From contig JAFGKW010000046.1 of NCBI GenBank assembly GCA_016928355.1, positions 1 to 64,000 of the forward strand: a stretch of DNA of 64,000 nt. Direction: 5' to 3'. Every line of letters starts with the position of its first letter. The first letter of the stretch is position 1. Origin of the DNA: Methanomicrobiaceae archaeon. Its GTDB lineage: Archaea; Halobacteriota; Methanomicrobia; Methanomicrobiales; Methanomicrobiaceae. The notes below the pieces were generated by a model that worked only from the letters and a program-made list of their open reading frames with translations, ran no database searches and was not told the origin of the DNA. Of the stretch, positions 20,876 to 31,194 are shown in pieces. The position numbers and the translations under genes are program-made.

Positions 20876-21070
20876 AGTGAAGAGATCTGATATCAGGTGG
20901 CAGCGGCGGAGAGGACAGCGGATCGGTATCTATCCGTTTTCCGACAAATTGCGTGAAAAATGCCTCGCTTTCACGTAATCTGGGGAATTTACTCGATAGC
21001 CATATCATATCAATTTCACGCGCTTACAGCGCACAAACAAGAGGCAGCCCTAGTGAAATAGATCACATAG
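20876..21070 (+). promoter_or_regulatory. Hairpin-rich leader/promoter region upstream of rps12-rps7-fusA
   Basis: Palindrome CTGATATCAG (20887-20896); CGGAT/ATCCG (20919-20936); CGTGAAA/TTTCACG (20952-20975); GCGC-TTACA-GCGC (21020-21032); no ORF. Confidence 0.45.
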
Positions 21071-21082
21071 AGGTGAATAAAT

Positions 21083-21511
21083 TTGGGTAATGGAAAATTT
21101 GCAGCAAGAAAGTGTAAACGCGATTCAAAGAACAACAGATGGCGTGACACAAACTATTCAAGAAAACAGCTCGGTCTCGATATAAAGTCAGACCCGCTGG
21201 AGGGAGCACCACAGGGTCGCGGTATCGTCCTTGAGAAGGTCGGAGTAGAGGCAAAACAGCCGAACTCTGCTATCAGGAAGTGTGTCCGTGTACAGCTTAT
21301 CAAAAACGGCCGCCAGGTCACCGCTTTTGCGGTAGGCGACGGTGCCATCAACTTCATCGATGAACACGATGAGGTCACAATCGAAGGCATCGGTGGACGT
21401 CTCGGCCGTTCAAAGGGAGATATTCCCGGTGTCCGCTACCAGGTGACCGAGGTCAACAATGTTTCTCTCCGTGAAATGGTTATCGGAAAGAAGGAGAAAC
21501 CACGCAGGTGA
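21083..21511 (+). CDS. rps12: 30S ribosomal protein S12
   Basis: '[59 protein letters not shown]'. Confidence 0.97.
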   Translation: MGNGKFAARKCKRDSKNNRWRDTNYSRKQLGLDIKSDPLEGAPQGRGIVLEKVGVEAKQPNSAIRKCVRVQLIKNGRQVTAFAVGDGAINFIDEHDEVTIEGIGGRLGRSKGDIPGVRYQVTEVNNVSLREMVIGKKEKPRR

Positions 21512-21515
21512 TCTC

Positions 21516-22145
21516 ATGAGCGCAGAAGAAATGATTGAAGAAAACATGGAAGAACAGGTCCAGCCTGAAAAGAAAGAAGGTCAGAATTACCTTCTATTCA
21601 ACAAGTGGGATCTTTCAGAAGTCCAGATCAATGATCCAGGCCTTGTCCGTTACGTGAGCATCGATTCAGCAATCGTCCCACACTGCAGTGGAAGGATGCA
21701 GGGACAGCAGTTCCTCAAATCTGATATGTTCATTGTAGAGCGCCTTATCAACAGGCTCATGCAGACAGAGGCCAACACGGGCAAAAAAGAGCTTACAACA
21801 CGTATCGTCAAGGATGCCTTTGACATCATTAATCAGAAGACAAAGAAGAATCCAGTTCAGGTTCTGATTGATGCCATTGCAAATGCAGGACCCCGTGAAG
21901 AGACTGTCCGTCTCAAGTATGGTGGTATCAATGTACCAAAGTCAGTTGATACCGCACCGCAGCGCAGGATTGACACTGCCCTTCTGTTCATTGCACGGGG
22001 CGTAAAGCAGGCAAGCTCAAAGAAGAAAAAGGCTGTTGCTGCATGTCTCGCTGATGAACTAATCGCCGCTGCCGACGGAGATGCACGCAGTTTTGCAGTC
22101 TCCAAGAAGGAAGAACGCGAGCGTGTTGCAAAGTCTGCACGCTAA
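21516..22145 (+). CDS. rps7: 30S ribosomal protein S7
   Basis: [14 protein letters not shown]... '[58 protein letters not shown]'; start moved to the ATG after rps12. Confidence 0.96.
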   Translation: MSAEEMIEENMEEQVQPEKKEGQNYLLFNKWDLSEVQINDPGLVRYVSIDSAIVPHCSGRMQGQQFLKSDMFIVERLINRLMQTEANTGKKELTTRIVKDAFDIINQKTKKNPVQVLIDAIANAGPREETVRLKYGGINVPKSVDTAPQRRIDTALLFIARGVKQASSKKKKAVAACLADELIAAADGDARSFAVSKKEERERVAKSAR

Positions 22146-22176
22146 ACCAATATCTCTTTTTTAAGGTGAAACCAGA

Positions 22177-24372
22177 ATGACCAGACGAAAAAAGATGGTA
22201 GAAAAAGTAACGACACTGATGGACCAGCCAGAGCGCATCAGAAACATCGGTATCGTTGCACATATTGATCACGGTAAAACAACCCTCTCCGACAACCTGC
22301 TTGCAGGGGCCGGAATGATCAGTGAAGAGATCGCCGGAAAAGCCTGCTGGATGGACTCTGACGAGGAAGAACAGGCAAGGGGAATTACAATCGACTCCTC
22401 AAACGTCTCGATGGTGCACACATACGGGGACAAAGAGTATCTCATCAACATGATCGATACCCCAGGTCACGTCGACTTCGGAGGAGATGTTACAAGGGCA
22501 ATGCGTGCAGTAGACGGTGCAGTTGTCCTCGTCGATGCTGTAGAAGGTACAATGCCCCAGACAGAAACAGTTCTTCGCCAGGCCCTCAAAGAGGGTGTAA
22601 AGCCTGTTCTCTTCATCAACAAGGTTGACCGTTTAATCAACGAACTCAAAGTCGACGAGATGGAGATGCAGATTCGCCTCGGCAAGGTAATCGACAAGGT
22701 AAACAAGCTCATCAAAGGAATGAATGAGGACGCATTCAAGGCCGGATGGAAGCTCGATGCCGCAGACGGAACCGTTGCATTCGGATCAGCTCTCTACAAC
22801 TGGGCGGTATCCATCCCCTTCATGAAGAAGAGCGGAGTTTCGTTCAAGGACGTATATGAGAAGTGTAAAGTCGAGGATATGAAGTGGCTCGGAAAGAACA
22901 GTCCTCTCTGCGATGTTGTTCTTGATATGGTTGTAAGAAACCTTCCCGACCCCCTTGACGCACAGAAACGCCGTGTTCCGATCATCTGGCAGCACGGAGA
23001 CCCTAACACAGCTGAGGGTAAATCCATGCTCGCCTGTGATCCAAACGGGGCTGCATGCCTGATGGTTACCGATATCTCATTTGACCAGCACGCAGGAGAG
23101 GTTGCAACAGGCCGTCTCTTCTCAGGAACGCTAAGACGCGGAACCGAATGTTACGTGATGGGAACCGCAAAGAAGGTAAACCGCCTTACACAGGTAGGCA
23201 TCTTCATGGGTGCGGAGAGAATCGAGGTTGAATCCCTTCCTGCAGGAAATATCGCCGCTGTCACAGGATTAAAGGATGCAATCGTCGGATCAACCGTTTC
23301 ATCCCTGATGGACATGACTCCGTTCGAGTCCCTCAAGCACTACTCAGAGCCTGTTATGACCGTCGCAGTAGAGGCAAAGAACATGAAGGACCTTCCAAAA
23401 CTGGTCACTGTTCTCCGCCAGGTCGCAAAAGAGGACCCGACAGTTCAGGTTACAATCAATGAGGAGACCGGAGAGCACCTGATCTCAGGAATGGGTGAAC
23501 TTCACCTTGAGATCATCACCGGACGTATTGCACGTGACAAGAAGGTGGAGATTGTTACATCGCCTCCGATTGTCGTATACCGTGAAACTATCACAGGCAC
23601 TGCAGGACCGGTCGAAGGAAAATCACCGAACCGTCACAACAGGTTCTATATCGAACTCGAGCCCCTGTCCGATGAGGTCGTGCAGAAGCTCAAGGACGGA
23701 GACATCTCAATGGACCTCCCCGCAATTGAACGCCGTGACGCCCTTGTAGAGGCAGGATTCGATAAAGACGAGGCAAAGAGCCTTAAGGCCATCGAGGGAA
23801 CAAACATGTTCCTCGACATGACAAAGGGTATCCAGTATCTGAATGAAACAATGGAACTTGTTCTCGACGGGTGGCGCGAGGCTCTTGCAGGAGGACCTCT
23901 TGCAGACGAGCAGGTCCAGAACGTCAAGATCCGCCTTGTCGATGTAAAGCTTCACGAGGATGCAATCCACCGTGGTCCGGCACAGGTCATACCCGCAGTC
24001 CGTGCGGCTGTAAAAGCAGGCCTTCTGATGGCAAACGACACACTCCTTGAACCGATGCAGAACCTCCAGATTACTGTCCCACAGGAACACATGGGATCTG
24101 CAACAGGGATGATCCAGGGACGCAGAGGACAGGTATACGATATGCAGTCCGAAGGCGACACAATTACTGTCATCGGAAAGGCACCCGTAGCCGAACTTTT
24201 CGGATTTGCAGGAGATGTCCGCTCAGCAACTGAAGGCCGTGCAATGTGGTCGACAGAATTTGCAGGGTTCGCAACCGTCCCTGGCGGAATGCTCAAGGAA
24301 ACGGTAGAGACAATCAGAAAGAGAAAAGGCCTGAAGGAACAGATACCCGAACCTTCAGACTATCTCGCATAA
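22177..24372 (+). CDS. fusA: Translation elongation factor aEF-2
   Basis: '[50 protein letters not shown]'; full length, no intein. Confidence 0.97.
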   Translation: MTRRKKMVEKVTTLMDQPERIRNIGIVAHIDHGKTTLSDNLLAGAGMISEEIAGKACWMDSDEEEQARGITIDSSNVSMVHTYGDKEYLINMIDTPGHVDFGGDVTRAMRAVDGAVVLVDAVEGTMPQTETVLRQALKEGVKPVLFINKVDRLINELKVDEMEMQIRLGKVIDKVNKLIKGMNEDAFKAGWKLDAADGTVAFGSALYNWAVSIPFMKKSGVSFKDVYEKCKVEDMKWLGKNSPLCDVVLDMVVRNLPDPLDAQKRRVPIIWQHGDPNTAEGKSMLACDPNGAACLMVTDISFDQHAGEVATGRLFSGTLRRGTECYVMGTAKKVNRLTQVGIFMGAERIEVESLPAGNIAAVTGLKDAIVGSTVSSLMDMTPFESLKHYSEPVMTVAVEAKNMKDLPKLVTVLRQVAKEDPTVQVTINEETGEHLISGMGELHLEIITGRIARDKKVEIVTSPPIVVYRETITGTAGPVEGKSPNRHNRFYIELEPLSDEVVQKLKDGDISMDLPAIERRDALVEAGFDKDEAKSLKAIEGTNMFLDMTKGIQYLNETMELVLDGWREALAGGPLADEQVQNVKIRLVDVKLHEDAIHRGPAQVIPAVRAAVKAGLLMANDTLLEPMQNLQITVPQEHMGSATGMIQGRRGQVYDMQSEGDTITVIGKAPVAELFGFAGDVRSATEGRAMWSTEFAGFATVPGGMLKETVETIRKRKGLKEQIPEPSDYLA

Positions 24373-24464
24373 TTTTTTTAAATCATACCCGAAAGATACT
24401 TTTTTTGTGAATTATTTTCAGGATAGTCAAAACTCTTCATAATTAGTTGCAACAATGTTAATCA

Positions 24465-24702
24465 GATACAGGGAGGGAAAAAATCCCATCCCTATTACCC
24501 CTGACGATGAGAGGTTGTAACAGGGGATGGGCGAGCATCCCCTCTGCTCCAAAAAATATTGCTTAGTCTCTAACTGTTATCCCTTCCCGGTCGAGGCCAC
24601 CCGAACGGGTGGCGTCCAGACCGGGCTATCGTCATTGCGAAAGTTCGCGTAGCCTGCGAAGCGAACTGAGCACAGGACTGCCCTGAAAGGGGCTTATGCC
24701 CC
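24465..24702 (+). repeat. Copy 1 of an interspersed structured repeat / candidate ncRNA
   Basis: Shares blocks with copies 2 and 3 (gcgagcatcccct..gctcca; taactgttat; gaggccacccg.acgggtggcgtccagaccgggctat; actgccc..gaaa..gcttatgccc). Helices: CCCCTG/CAGGGG, ACGA/TTGT, GAGCA/TGCTC, CCCGGTC/GACCGGG, CCACCC/GGGTGG, AGTTCGC/GCGAACT, GGGGC/GCCCC. Confidence 0.85.
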
Positions 24703-24722
24703 ATGAAAAAAAAGCTTTCTCT

Positions 24723-27668
24723 TCAGATCTTCTTCCTTATCCTGTCTTTGGGAATAGCGATCTCAAACCTGACACCCTCACAGGGGACTCCGCATTCGTG
24801 GATCCTCATTCCGGTAATAGATAAGATATTTTCTGTAAGGAAAAGGCCATAACCGGTGTTCTCACCAAATCCCTTTATCAAAATTTTATCCTTGTTCTCA
24901 TAGGAGATACCTTTTCCGTCATCCTCATATACAAGGACGAAAACCCCTTCGGCCTCATCAACAGAGAACCGGATCTCGGATATTTCGCCACCCCCATGCC
25001 TGAGTGAATTCTCAACCAGGTTATAGACGACCTTGTCAAAGAGTGGATCTGCAAAGACTTCATAGTCATTAGTATCGATCCTGAGCAGAATACCATTGAG
25101 GTTTAGCATAAGGGCCGCACCATTGATTGTTTCACCCAGGTGATGCCATACGGGATTGTCTATCCCAATCTCCTGATAGTCTTTGGTAAAGGATATCTGG
25201 TGCTGTATGGTTCCCATAATAGCTTCCATCTTTGAAAGAAGCACATTAAGCTCATCATATTCTTCATAGAGATCCCGGGTCACCTCAATATAGCCATAAA
25301 GGGCGGTCACCTGATTAAGGACATCATGGCGGGTAACGCTTGAGAGAAGATTGAGCTTTGCATTTGCTTTCGAAAGTTCTTCCTCAATCTTTTTCCTGAA
25401 TGTGATATCCCTCTTCGCCTCACGCCTTCCGGCCCACCTTCCTTCAGAATCGTATACAGGCTGACAGTTATGGGAGATCCACCTGATGTCACCATTCTTA
25501 TTGATAATCCTGAAATCAAACTGGACGATGTCCTGCTTCTCTTCGCTTATTGAATTATAATGATTATAAACGAGATTCCAGTCCTCAGGATAAACAATCT
25601 TCTGAAGCGCATCATATGGTGAATCATAGAAATCTTTGACAGGATATCCGGTTATTCTTTCACAGGATGGAGATATATAGATATAATTTCCGTCAGGGCC
25701 AATCCAGGATTCCCAGTCATAAGTGAAATCAGCAAGAGTCCTCAGCCTGAGTTCGCTCTCCATAAGCTGTTTTTCCATCTTCTTCCGGTCGCTGATATCA
25801 AGAATAACCCCGACTACACCGGAAACACTCCCGTCAGCCTTAAAAAGAGCTGTTTTTGAGAAGAGAACATCAATTATCTCTCCCTTCGAATTGTTTATAG
25901 CGTACTCATACTGCTGGACGTGAGGATTTTTAATAATCTCCTGATCCTTTCTGGTATATGCATCGGCAAGATCCTTGTTGAAGAAATCATGAATTGTCTT
26001 TCCGATGATCTCATCCTTTGAAAGACCGACGAGTTCCTCGAAAGCCAGGTTGCAGTCATGATAAATGCCCTGAACATCACGATAGAAAACAGGTGCGGGG
26101 ATAGTGTCTTTTAATGCCTGGACAAAATTGATCTCTTCTACCAGTTCACGCTCCATCTTCTTGCGATCACTGATATCCATAATCACACCGACAATGCCGT
26201 CAACATTACCATCAGCCGCAAACCTTGCAGTCTTGGAGAAGAGGACATCGATAATTTCACCCCTGGAGTTATTTATCGCATACTCATAACGCTGGACATG
26301 AGGATTTTCAACGATCTTCCTATCCATCATTGAGTAATAGTCGGCAAGATCCTTGTTGAAGAAATCATGAATTGTCTTTCCGATGATCTCATCCTTTGAA
26401 AGTTCCACAAGCTCTTCAAAAGCGCGGTTGCAGTCATGATATACTCCATCGGTATCACGATAGAAAACAGGAGCCGGAACTGTATCCATAAGAGCCTGAA
26501 CATAGTTAAACTCCTTCTTAAGTTCTCTCTCCATCTTCTTCCGGTCGCTGATGTCTACAATAACACCCACTATTCCGTCAACAGTGCCATCAGCCGCAAA
26601 TCTCGCGGTCTTTGAAAAGAGAACATCTATTATCTCGCCTTTTGAGTTGTTTGCTGCATATTCATACTGTTGAACATGAGGATTTTCGACGATCTCCTGG
26701 TCTCTCTTTGCATAATGATCAGCAAAATCCTTTTCAAAAAAGTCATGGATTGTCTTTCCTATGATCTCATCCTTAGGAAGGCCGACCAGTTCTTCAAAGG
26801 CGCGGTTACAGTCATGGTAAATACCATTGGTATCACGATAGAATACAGGGGCCGGCATAGTATCCATCAGGGCCTGAACATAGTTCACCTTCTCCTGAAG
26901 GTCAATCTGCATAAGCTTCTGCTGGGTTACATCCCTTCCGACAGACTGGTATTCGATAAGTTTTCCCGAGTCGTTGAATATTGCCCGATCACTCCACTGC
27001 TGCCAGCGGACTTCACCGTTAGGAAGAATTACCCTGTGCTCAATATCACCTACAGGATTGTCAGGAGTTAAACTGGTGAAATGTCTTTGCAGGTCGCCCA
27101 GCTCCTCAACCGGAACGTCGTGATCGAGTTTTTCCCCAATCAGTGATTCGCATTTCCTGTGATAATAATTACAGAAAGCATCATTTGCAAAAATTATTGT
27201 TCCATCAGGAAGGAACCGGCAGATTAGCTCGGTCTGACTTTCCACAACTGCACGATAGCGTTCTTCGCTCTTTTTAAGTTCATGTTCCGCTCTTTTCCTG
27301 CTGACGGACTGACGAATCATATTTTCAAGTTCGGCAAACTGCGCCTTTGGTTTACCTCCTTTCTGAAGGTAAAAATCTGCACCGTTATTGATCGCTTCAA
27401 TAAGGACGTCTTCACGCCCCCTGCCGCTGAATATTATAAATGGGGTGTCTATTCCCATAGAACGAAGCTGCTTAAGAAATTCTATGCCGTCCATCTCCGG
27501 CATCTCATAATCAGATATCAAAACATCATATGAATTATTTCCGAGATCTGCTACTGCATCTACAGCGGAAGTAAATGTGGTTACATTGAACTCTCCGCTT
27601 TTTTCCAAAAATGCCTTGGTTATTTCGACAAGAGCAGGCTCATCGTCAACATGGAGTACCTTAATCAA
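24723..27668 (-). CDS. Response-regulator receiver / multi-PAS / histidine-kinase hybrid
   Basis: N-terminal CheY-like 'VLHVDDEPALVEITKAFLE...LISDYEMPEMDGIEFL'; PAS domains including three near-identical tandem copies; 'LNLLSSVTRHDVLNQ' H-box and HATPase 'LVENSLRHGGGEI'. Confidence 0.92.
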   Translation of the reverse strand: MIKVLHVDDEPALVEITKAFLEKSGEFNVTTFTSAVDAVADLGNNSYDVLISDYEMPEMDGIEFLKQLRSMGIDTPFIIFSGRGREDVLIEAINNGADFYLQKGGKPKAQFAELENMIRQSVSRKRAEHELKKSEERYRAVVESQTELICRFLPDGTIIFANDAFCNYYHRKCESLIGEKLDHDVPVEELGDLQRHFTSLTPDNPVGDIEHRVILPNGEVRWQQWSDRAIFNDSGKLIEYQSVGRDVTQQKLMQIDLQEKVNYVQALMDTMPAPVFYRDTNGIYHDCNRAFEELVGLPKDEIIGKTIHDFFEKDFADHYAKRDQEIVENPHVQQYEYAANNSKGEIIDVLFSKTARFAADGTVDGIVGVIVDISDRKKMERELKKEFNYVQALMDTVPAPVFYRDTDGVYHDCNRAFEELVELSKDEIIGKTIHDFFNKDLADYYSMMDRKIVENPHVQRYEYAINNSRGEIIDVLFSKTARFAADGNVDGIVGVIMDISDRKKMERELVEEINFVQALKDTIPAPVFYRDVQGIYHDCNLAFEELVGLSKDEIIGKTIHDFFNKDLADAYTRKDQEIIKNPHVQQYEYAINNSKGEIIDVLFSKTALFKADGSVSGVVGVILDISDRKKMEKQLMESELRLRTLADFTYDWESWIGPDGNYIYISPSCERITGYPVKDFYDSPYDALQKIVYPEDWNLVYNHYNSISEEKQDIVQFDFRIINKNGDIRWISHNCQPVYDSEGRWAGRREAKRDITFRKKIEEELSKANAKLNLLSSVTRHDVLNQVTALYGYIEVTRDLYEEYDELNVLLSKMEAIMGTIQHQISFTKDYQEIGIDNPVWHHLGETINGAALMLNLNGILLRIDTNDYEVFADPLFDKVVYNLVENSLRHGGGEISEIRFSVDEAEGVFVLVYEDDGKGISYENKDKILIKGFGENTGYGLFLTENILSITGMRIHECGVPCEGVRFEIAIPKDRIRKKI
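25774..26908 (-). repeat. Three tandem 378-bp units encoding near-identical PAS domains
   Basis: The segment encoding 'DISDRKKME' recurs at ~25774, ~26152 and ~26530, exactly 378 bp (126 aa) apart; units share 'KDEIIGKTIHDFF.KD.AD' and 'KGEIIDVLFSKTA'. Confidence 0.9.
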
Positions 27669-27787
27669 ACCTGCCTCCCATTAAAGAACATTTTAGACAT
27701 CACTAATTACAATGAGGTTAATTTTACCTGATAAATTGTTTAAAACACAAAGATATATCTATATTTTGATTTTAACAGGAATTGAGC

Positions 27788-27967
27788 TTACTGTTCCCGG
27801 ACAAGCATATATCCTCCAGCAGCAAGCAATATACCAAATAATATCGCCAATAGCCCCATAAATTTTTCAATGATTATTGTAATCGCATCAATTGAGAAGG
27901 TCATTCCTATTCCAAGGATGATCAGCATTATTCCAATTATTAGGGAAATTGCACCAAGCCAGTCCAT
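27788..27967 (-). CDS. Small two-TM membrane protein (59 aa), below the ORF-track cutoff
   Basis: Translation MDWLGAISLIIGIMLIILGIGMTFSIDAITIIIEKFMGLLAILFGILLAAGGYMLVREQ*; GGAG RBS immediately upstream. Confidence 0.7.
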   Translation of the reverse strand: MDWLGAISLIIGIMLIILGIGMTFSIDAITIIIEKFMGLLAILFGILLAAGGYMLVREQ

Positions 27968-28170
27968 TTCTATCTCCTAAAATTAAAAGAGACAGGATAT
28001 TATTAATAATTTTGGAATTTGAACTGCAGAGATGGTTATAAATTCAAATCGAAAACAGGCCGTTGATAACAGCTATAACATAATACAACAGAAATAAAGC
28101 AGGAATCAGAAAATTCAATTAAATAGTGTTAATACAATATGCAGACAGAAATTAAAAGAGAGTTTTAGCG

Positions 28171-28821
28171 ATGATCCTTACAAAAATGGAAATAATTTCC
28201 CTTTTCTTTGTTTTTTATCTGTTTTTTATAATTATTGCTCTTTGGAGAGTAAAACAACAGCAATCGGGGAGAATCAGAGAAAGAGATGATATAAGAAAGG
28301 AAAAAAAATTCAAAGTCAGGTTTTTCAGAAGTCTTACCGAAGGATTCCAGTTGGAATCGATAAAAACCCTGGATGATATCATTAACATCTACGAAGCGAC
28401 AGCCTCACTGAGTGACGAGGATATGAATTACCGTTATGGTCTTTCCAGGTACATGAGAGAGTATCTTATTGCCCTTCTGTCCAAAGATGAAAAGATCATT
28501 CCAAAGACTACCAGTGAAGGTGAGATCCAGGAATGGAAAAAGATTCTAGATAAGATTATCTCAGAAAATGATCTTCAGACACCTTTTGCAGATCTTCCGC
28601 CTCTTGAGAGAAATATCTTAAATGATATAACCATATTCATGGAAAAAAACGATCAGTTTCATGTAAGCGAGAAGCTAAAAGAGCTTTCAAGGCTCATCAA
28701 ATCAAGAGATGGAGAACTAAACAGGATCTATAAAAAGAACGACGGTTCAGTCCAGATCGCAATTTTCAGTGTTATAATTTCCCTTGTATTCGGGCTGGCT
28801 GCTATCTACCCGTATATTTAA
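28171..28821 (+). CDS. Membrane-anchored hypothetical protein
   Basis: N-terminal TM 'IISLFFVFYLFFIIIALWRV' and C-terminal TM 'IAIFSVIISLVFGLAAIYPYI'. Confidence 0.65.
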   Translation: MILTKMEIISLFFVFYLFFIIIALWRVKQQQSGRIRERDDIRKEKKFKVRFFRSLTEGFQLESIKTLDDIINIYEATASLSDEDMNYRYGLSRYMREYLIALLSKDEKIIPKTTSEGEIQEWKKILDKIISENDLQTPFADLPPLERNILNDITIFMEKNDQFHVSEKLKELSRLIKSRDGELNRIYKKNDGSVQIAIFSVIISLVFGLAAIYPYI

Positions 28822-28839
28822 CCTGAAACCAAAATAAGA

Positions 28840-29439
28840 TTAATTTTTTGGATAAAGAGTTGTTATCCTGTCAATTGTAAGTGGAGATATGCTGGAAAAT
28901 GCAACCGTGCCATCCGGACTTATAAGCTCAAATGAAAAGGACTCTCTGCCCGATATTTCATATTCAGGAGACATATTAATAAGCATCGTAGCATATTCAC
29001 CGTTCTCAAGATAGCCGGTTTCCACAGATTCACCCTGTTTATCAACGATTCCCCAGCTCCCAGAAGATGGCATATCGGTATAAATTGGATCTGATCTGTC
29101 AATCATGAAAAGGTTCTCCTTATCAGACCAGATGACGGAAATTTTAGAGAGATCAAGAACTGATCCAGAACCATATCTCTTCCCTATAGTTACAATAAGT
29201 GACCCAATCTTCCCTGAACTTTCATTTTTACACCCAAAAACCTGGTTTTCTATTGTTACTGGAGATGATGAAGTCTCTACTGCCGTATATATTGTCTGCT
29301 GAGATTTCTGGATTGAAAAGAAACCCGCACCGAGGACAACATATGAAAAAACAGATGCAATTACGATAAACGCCATCAGTACTATAGCTGCCTCAAGACC
29401 AGTGAAGCCCTCATTGCCGGGCCGCATTATATCCCCCAT
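28840..29439 (-). CDS. Archaellin (flagellin) family protein
   Basis: 'NEGFTGLEAAIVLMAFIVIASVFSYVVLGAGFFSIQKSQQTIYTAVETSSSP', the classic archaellin N-terminus. Confidence 0.88.
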   Translation of the reverse strand: MGDIMRPGNEGFTGLEAAIVLMAFIVIASVFSYVVLGAGFFSIQKSQQTIYTAVETSSSPVTIENQVFGCKNESSGKIGSLIVTIGKRYGSGSVLDLSKISVIWSDKENLFMIDRSDPIYTDMPSSGSWGIVDKQGESVETGYLENGEYATMLINMSPEYEISGRESFSFELISPDGTVAFSSISPLTIDRITTLYPKN

Positions 29440-29572
29440 AACCTAATATTAATATATATTTCGAGATGTATAATATTTGCTTAAAATGATGCTTTCGTGA
29501 CTTAAAGTAATCATTCGGTTGAGTAGCAAAAACAAACCAAACTTTTTTAGAGAGACCAATTAATCATAATAC

Positions 29573-30055
29573 ATGGAGAAAGTCGAATCACTCAGGGGCG
29601 TTCCCGGAATGCTCAGACCCTTTAAAGAGTATGTTGCATCGCTAAACCTTAAAGAAAAAGATCAGATCGTATTTTATGGCTGCCCGGGAACCTGCACCCC
29701 GTTTGTTGAACTTCTGGGTTATGCAATACGGGACCTGAAGAATGAAATTGTATTTGTTCCTTTTCTTGATGAAAAAAAGGCAGTGACTCTTGTCAACACA
29801 GCTAATATCGGCCTGCAGGCCTCTTCTGCACCGGAAAAGTTAAAGCCCTCACTGATTGTCATAATGGGCGGCCTTGCAATGCCCAATGTCCCTGTTTCTG
29901 CAGAGGATGCAATGAACGTTACAAAGAAATATGATTCAAGAATTGCCGGAATCTGCTTTATGAGTATGTTTGAAAAAGAAAAATGGACAAATATCTTCGA
30001 TTTTGAGATGATAATTGACGCGGAGATCGATCCAGTAGACATCTGGAAAAGATGA
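29573..30055 (+). CDS. DUF2124 family protein (methanogen-type)
   Basis: 'GVPGMLRPFKEYV...FYGCPGTCTPFVELLGYAIRDL' and 'IVIMGGLAMPN'. Confidence 0.75.
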   Translation: MEKVESLRGVPGMLRPFKEYVASLNLKEKDQIVFYGCPGTCTPFVELLGYAIRDLKNEIVFVPFLDEKKAVTLVNTANIGLQASSAPEKLKPSLIVIMGGLAMPNVPVSAEDAMNVTKKYDSRIAGICFMSMFEKEKWTNIFDFEMIIDAEIDPVDIWKR

Positions 30056-30056
30056 A

Positions 30057-31175
30057 TCAGGCCTTTTCAAGACTGAAAGAAAGCCTTAAACCCTTATTTT
30101 TCCCCTTTAACGAAGATTTACCCATTACCGGACTTGTCCCATATCTCTTCAAAAGTTTACAGACAATATAAAGGGAAAGACCCGTACTCTTTAATTTATA
30201 TTCAGCCCCTTCATCTTCACTAAAACAAAATATCAATGATTTCTTCTCTTCTGATGGAAGTCCCGGGCCGTCGTCATCAACATGGATGATGTACTTATCC
30301 CCTTTATCCTCAACACTCACGGCTATTCGTACATCCATTCCGCCTGTCCGGATACTATTTCCAAAGATATTTGCAAATACATCCTGGAGAAGGTTATCGG
30401 CCCTGACCTTTGCCCCGGTTTCAGTGTAGCTTATATCGACATGTGAGTAATGACCTATCCCCTCCATTACTGCATTATCAAGAGAAATAACAGCTGGAAC
30501 GGATTCCTTTGTCTTCAAATTTCTTACTGCACTTACGGACTGGATAATCTGAAAACTTCTCTCTGCAGCAAGAACAATTCCTTTGGCATATTTTTGTGTA
30601 GTTTCCTCATCAGAATTTTCAAGAAGAGAGGCATAGCCAAGTATTACGTTATTATAATTATTCAGGTCATGAGACATGACATCAAGATAAAGGTTGGCTT
30701 CTTCATTGGCTTCAAAAACCTCTTTCTCAGCAGCCAGCTGCTCATTAAGAGCCATTATGGCCCGATCCTTCATTTTCCTATAAGCTTCTACCTCTTTTTT
30801 GAGGTCAGAAATATCCTCAACAACAATAAGGGCATACCTTTCATCTTCTCCCCCGGACTGATAAGGAACGATTGAAGTTCTCTGTTCCATCGGTCTGAAT
30901 GAAGACAGCTCTTCAGAAATTATTGATATTCCAAGTCTCGAAGTAAATACCTGAGGAATATTCCTGAATATTGAATCATTTAATCTTTCAACGAAGACTT
31001 CATCATCAAGATGTGGCAGAATCCCGGTAATTGATCTGCCAACAGCATCTTGCCGGGATAGACCAGTCCATAGTTCAAGCTGGCGATTCCAGAATTTTAT
31101 TATAAGCATTTCATCTACTGCAAAAACTCCCACAGGAAGATTCATAAGTACAATAAAATTTTCCGGAATAATCAT
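30057..31175 (-). CDS. PAS-domain sensor histidine kinase
   Basis: PAS plus H-box 'LYLDVMSHDLNNYNNVILGYASLL' and HATPase G-box 'VDDDGPGLP'. Confidence 0.87.
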   Translation of the reverse strand: MIIPENFIVLMNLPVGVFAVDEMLIIKFWNRQLELWTGLSRQDAVGRSITGILPHLDDEVFVERLNDSIFRNIPQVFTSRLGISIISEELSSFRPMEQRTSIVPYQSGGEDERYALIVVEDISDLKKEVEAYRKMKDRAIMALNEQLAAEKEVFEANEEANLYLDVMSHDLNNYNNVILGYASLLENSDEETTQKYAKGIVLAAERSFQIIQSVSAVRNLKTKESVPAVISLDNAVMEGIGHYSHVDISYTETGAKVRADNLLQDVFANIFGNSIRTGGMDVRIAVSVEDKGDKYIIHVDDDGPGLPSEEKKSLIFCFSEDEGAEYKLKSTGLSLYIVCKLLKRYGTSPVMGKSSLKGKNKGLRLSFSLEKA

Positions 31176-31194
31176 CTAAAAACCCCCAAAAAAT

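Noticed and set aside
24575-24702. Open minus-strand frame across copy 1 (...RSGRHPFGWPRPGRDNS)
   Set aside because: The equivalent frame in copy 3 contains stops (TAA/TAG), so the conserved signal is nucleotide structure rather than a peptide.
24465-24702. Reading the repeat as a simple intrinsic terminator or REP element
   Set aside because: At ~235 nt with at least six helices it is much larger and more complex than a terminator or REP unit; a terminator role for part of it remains possible.
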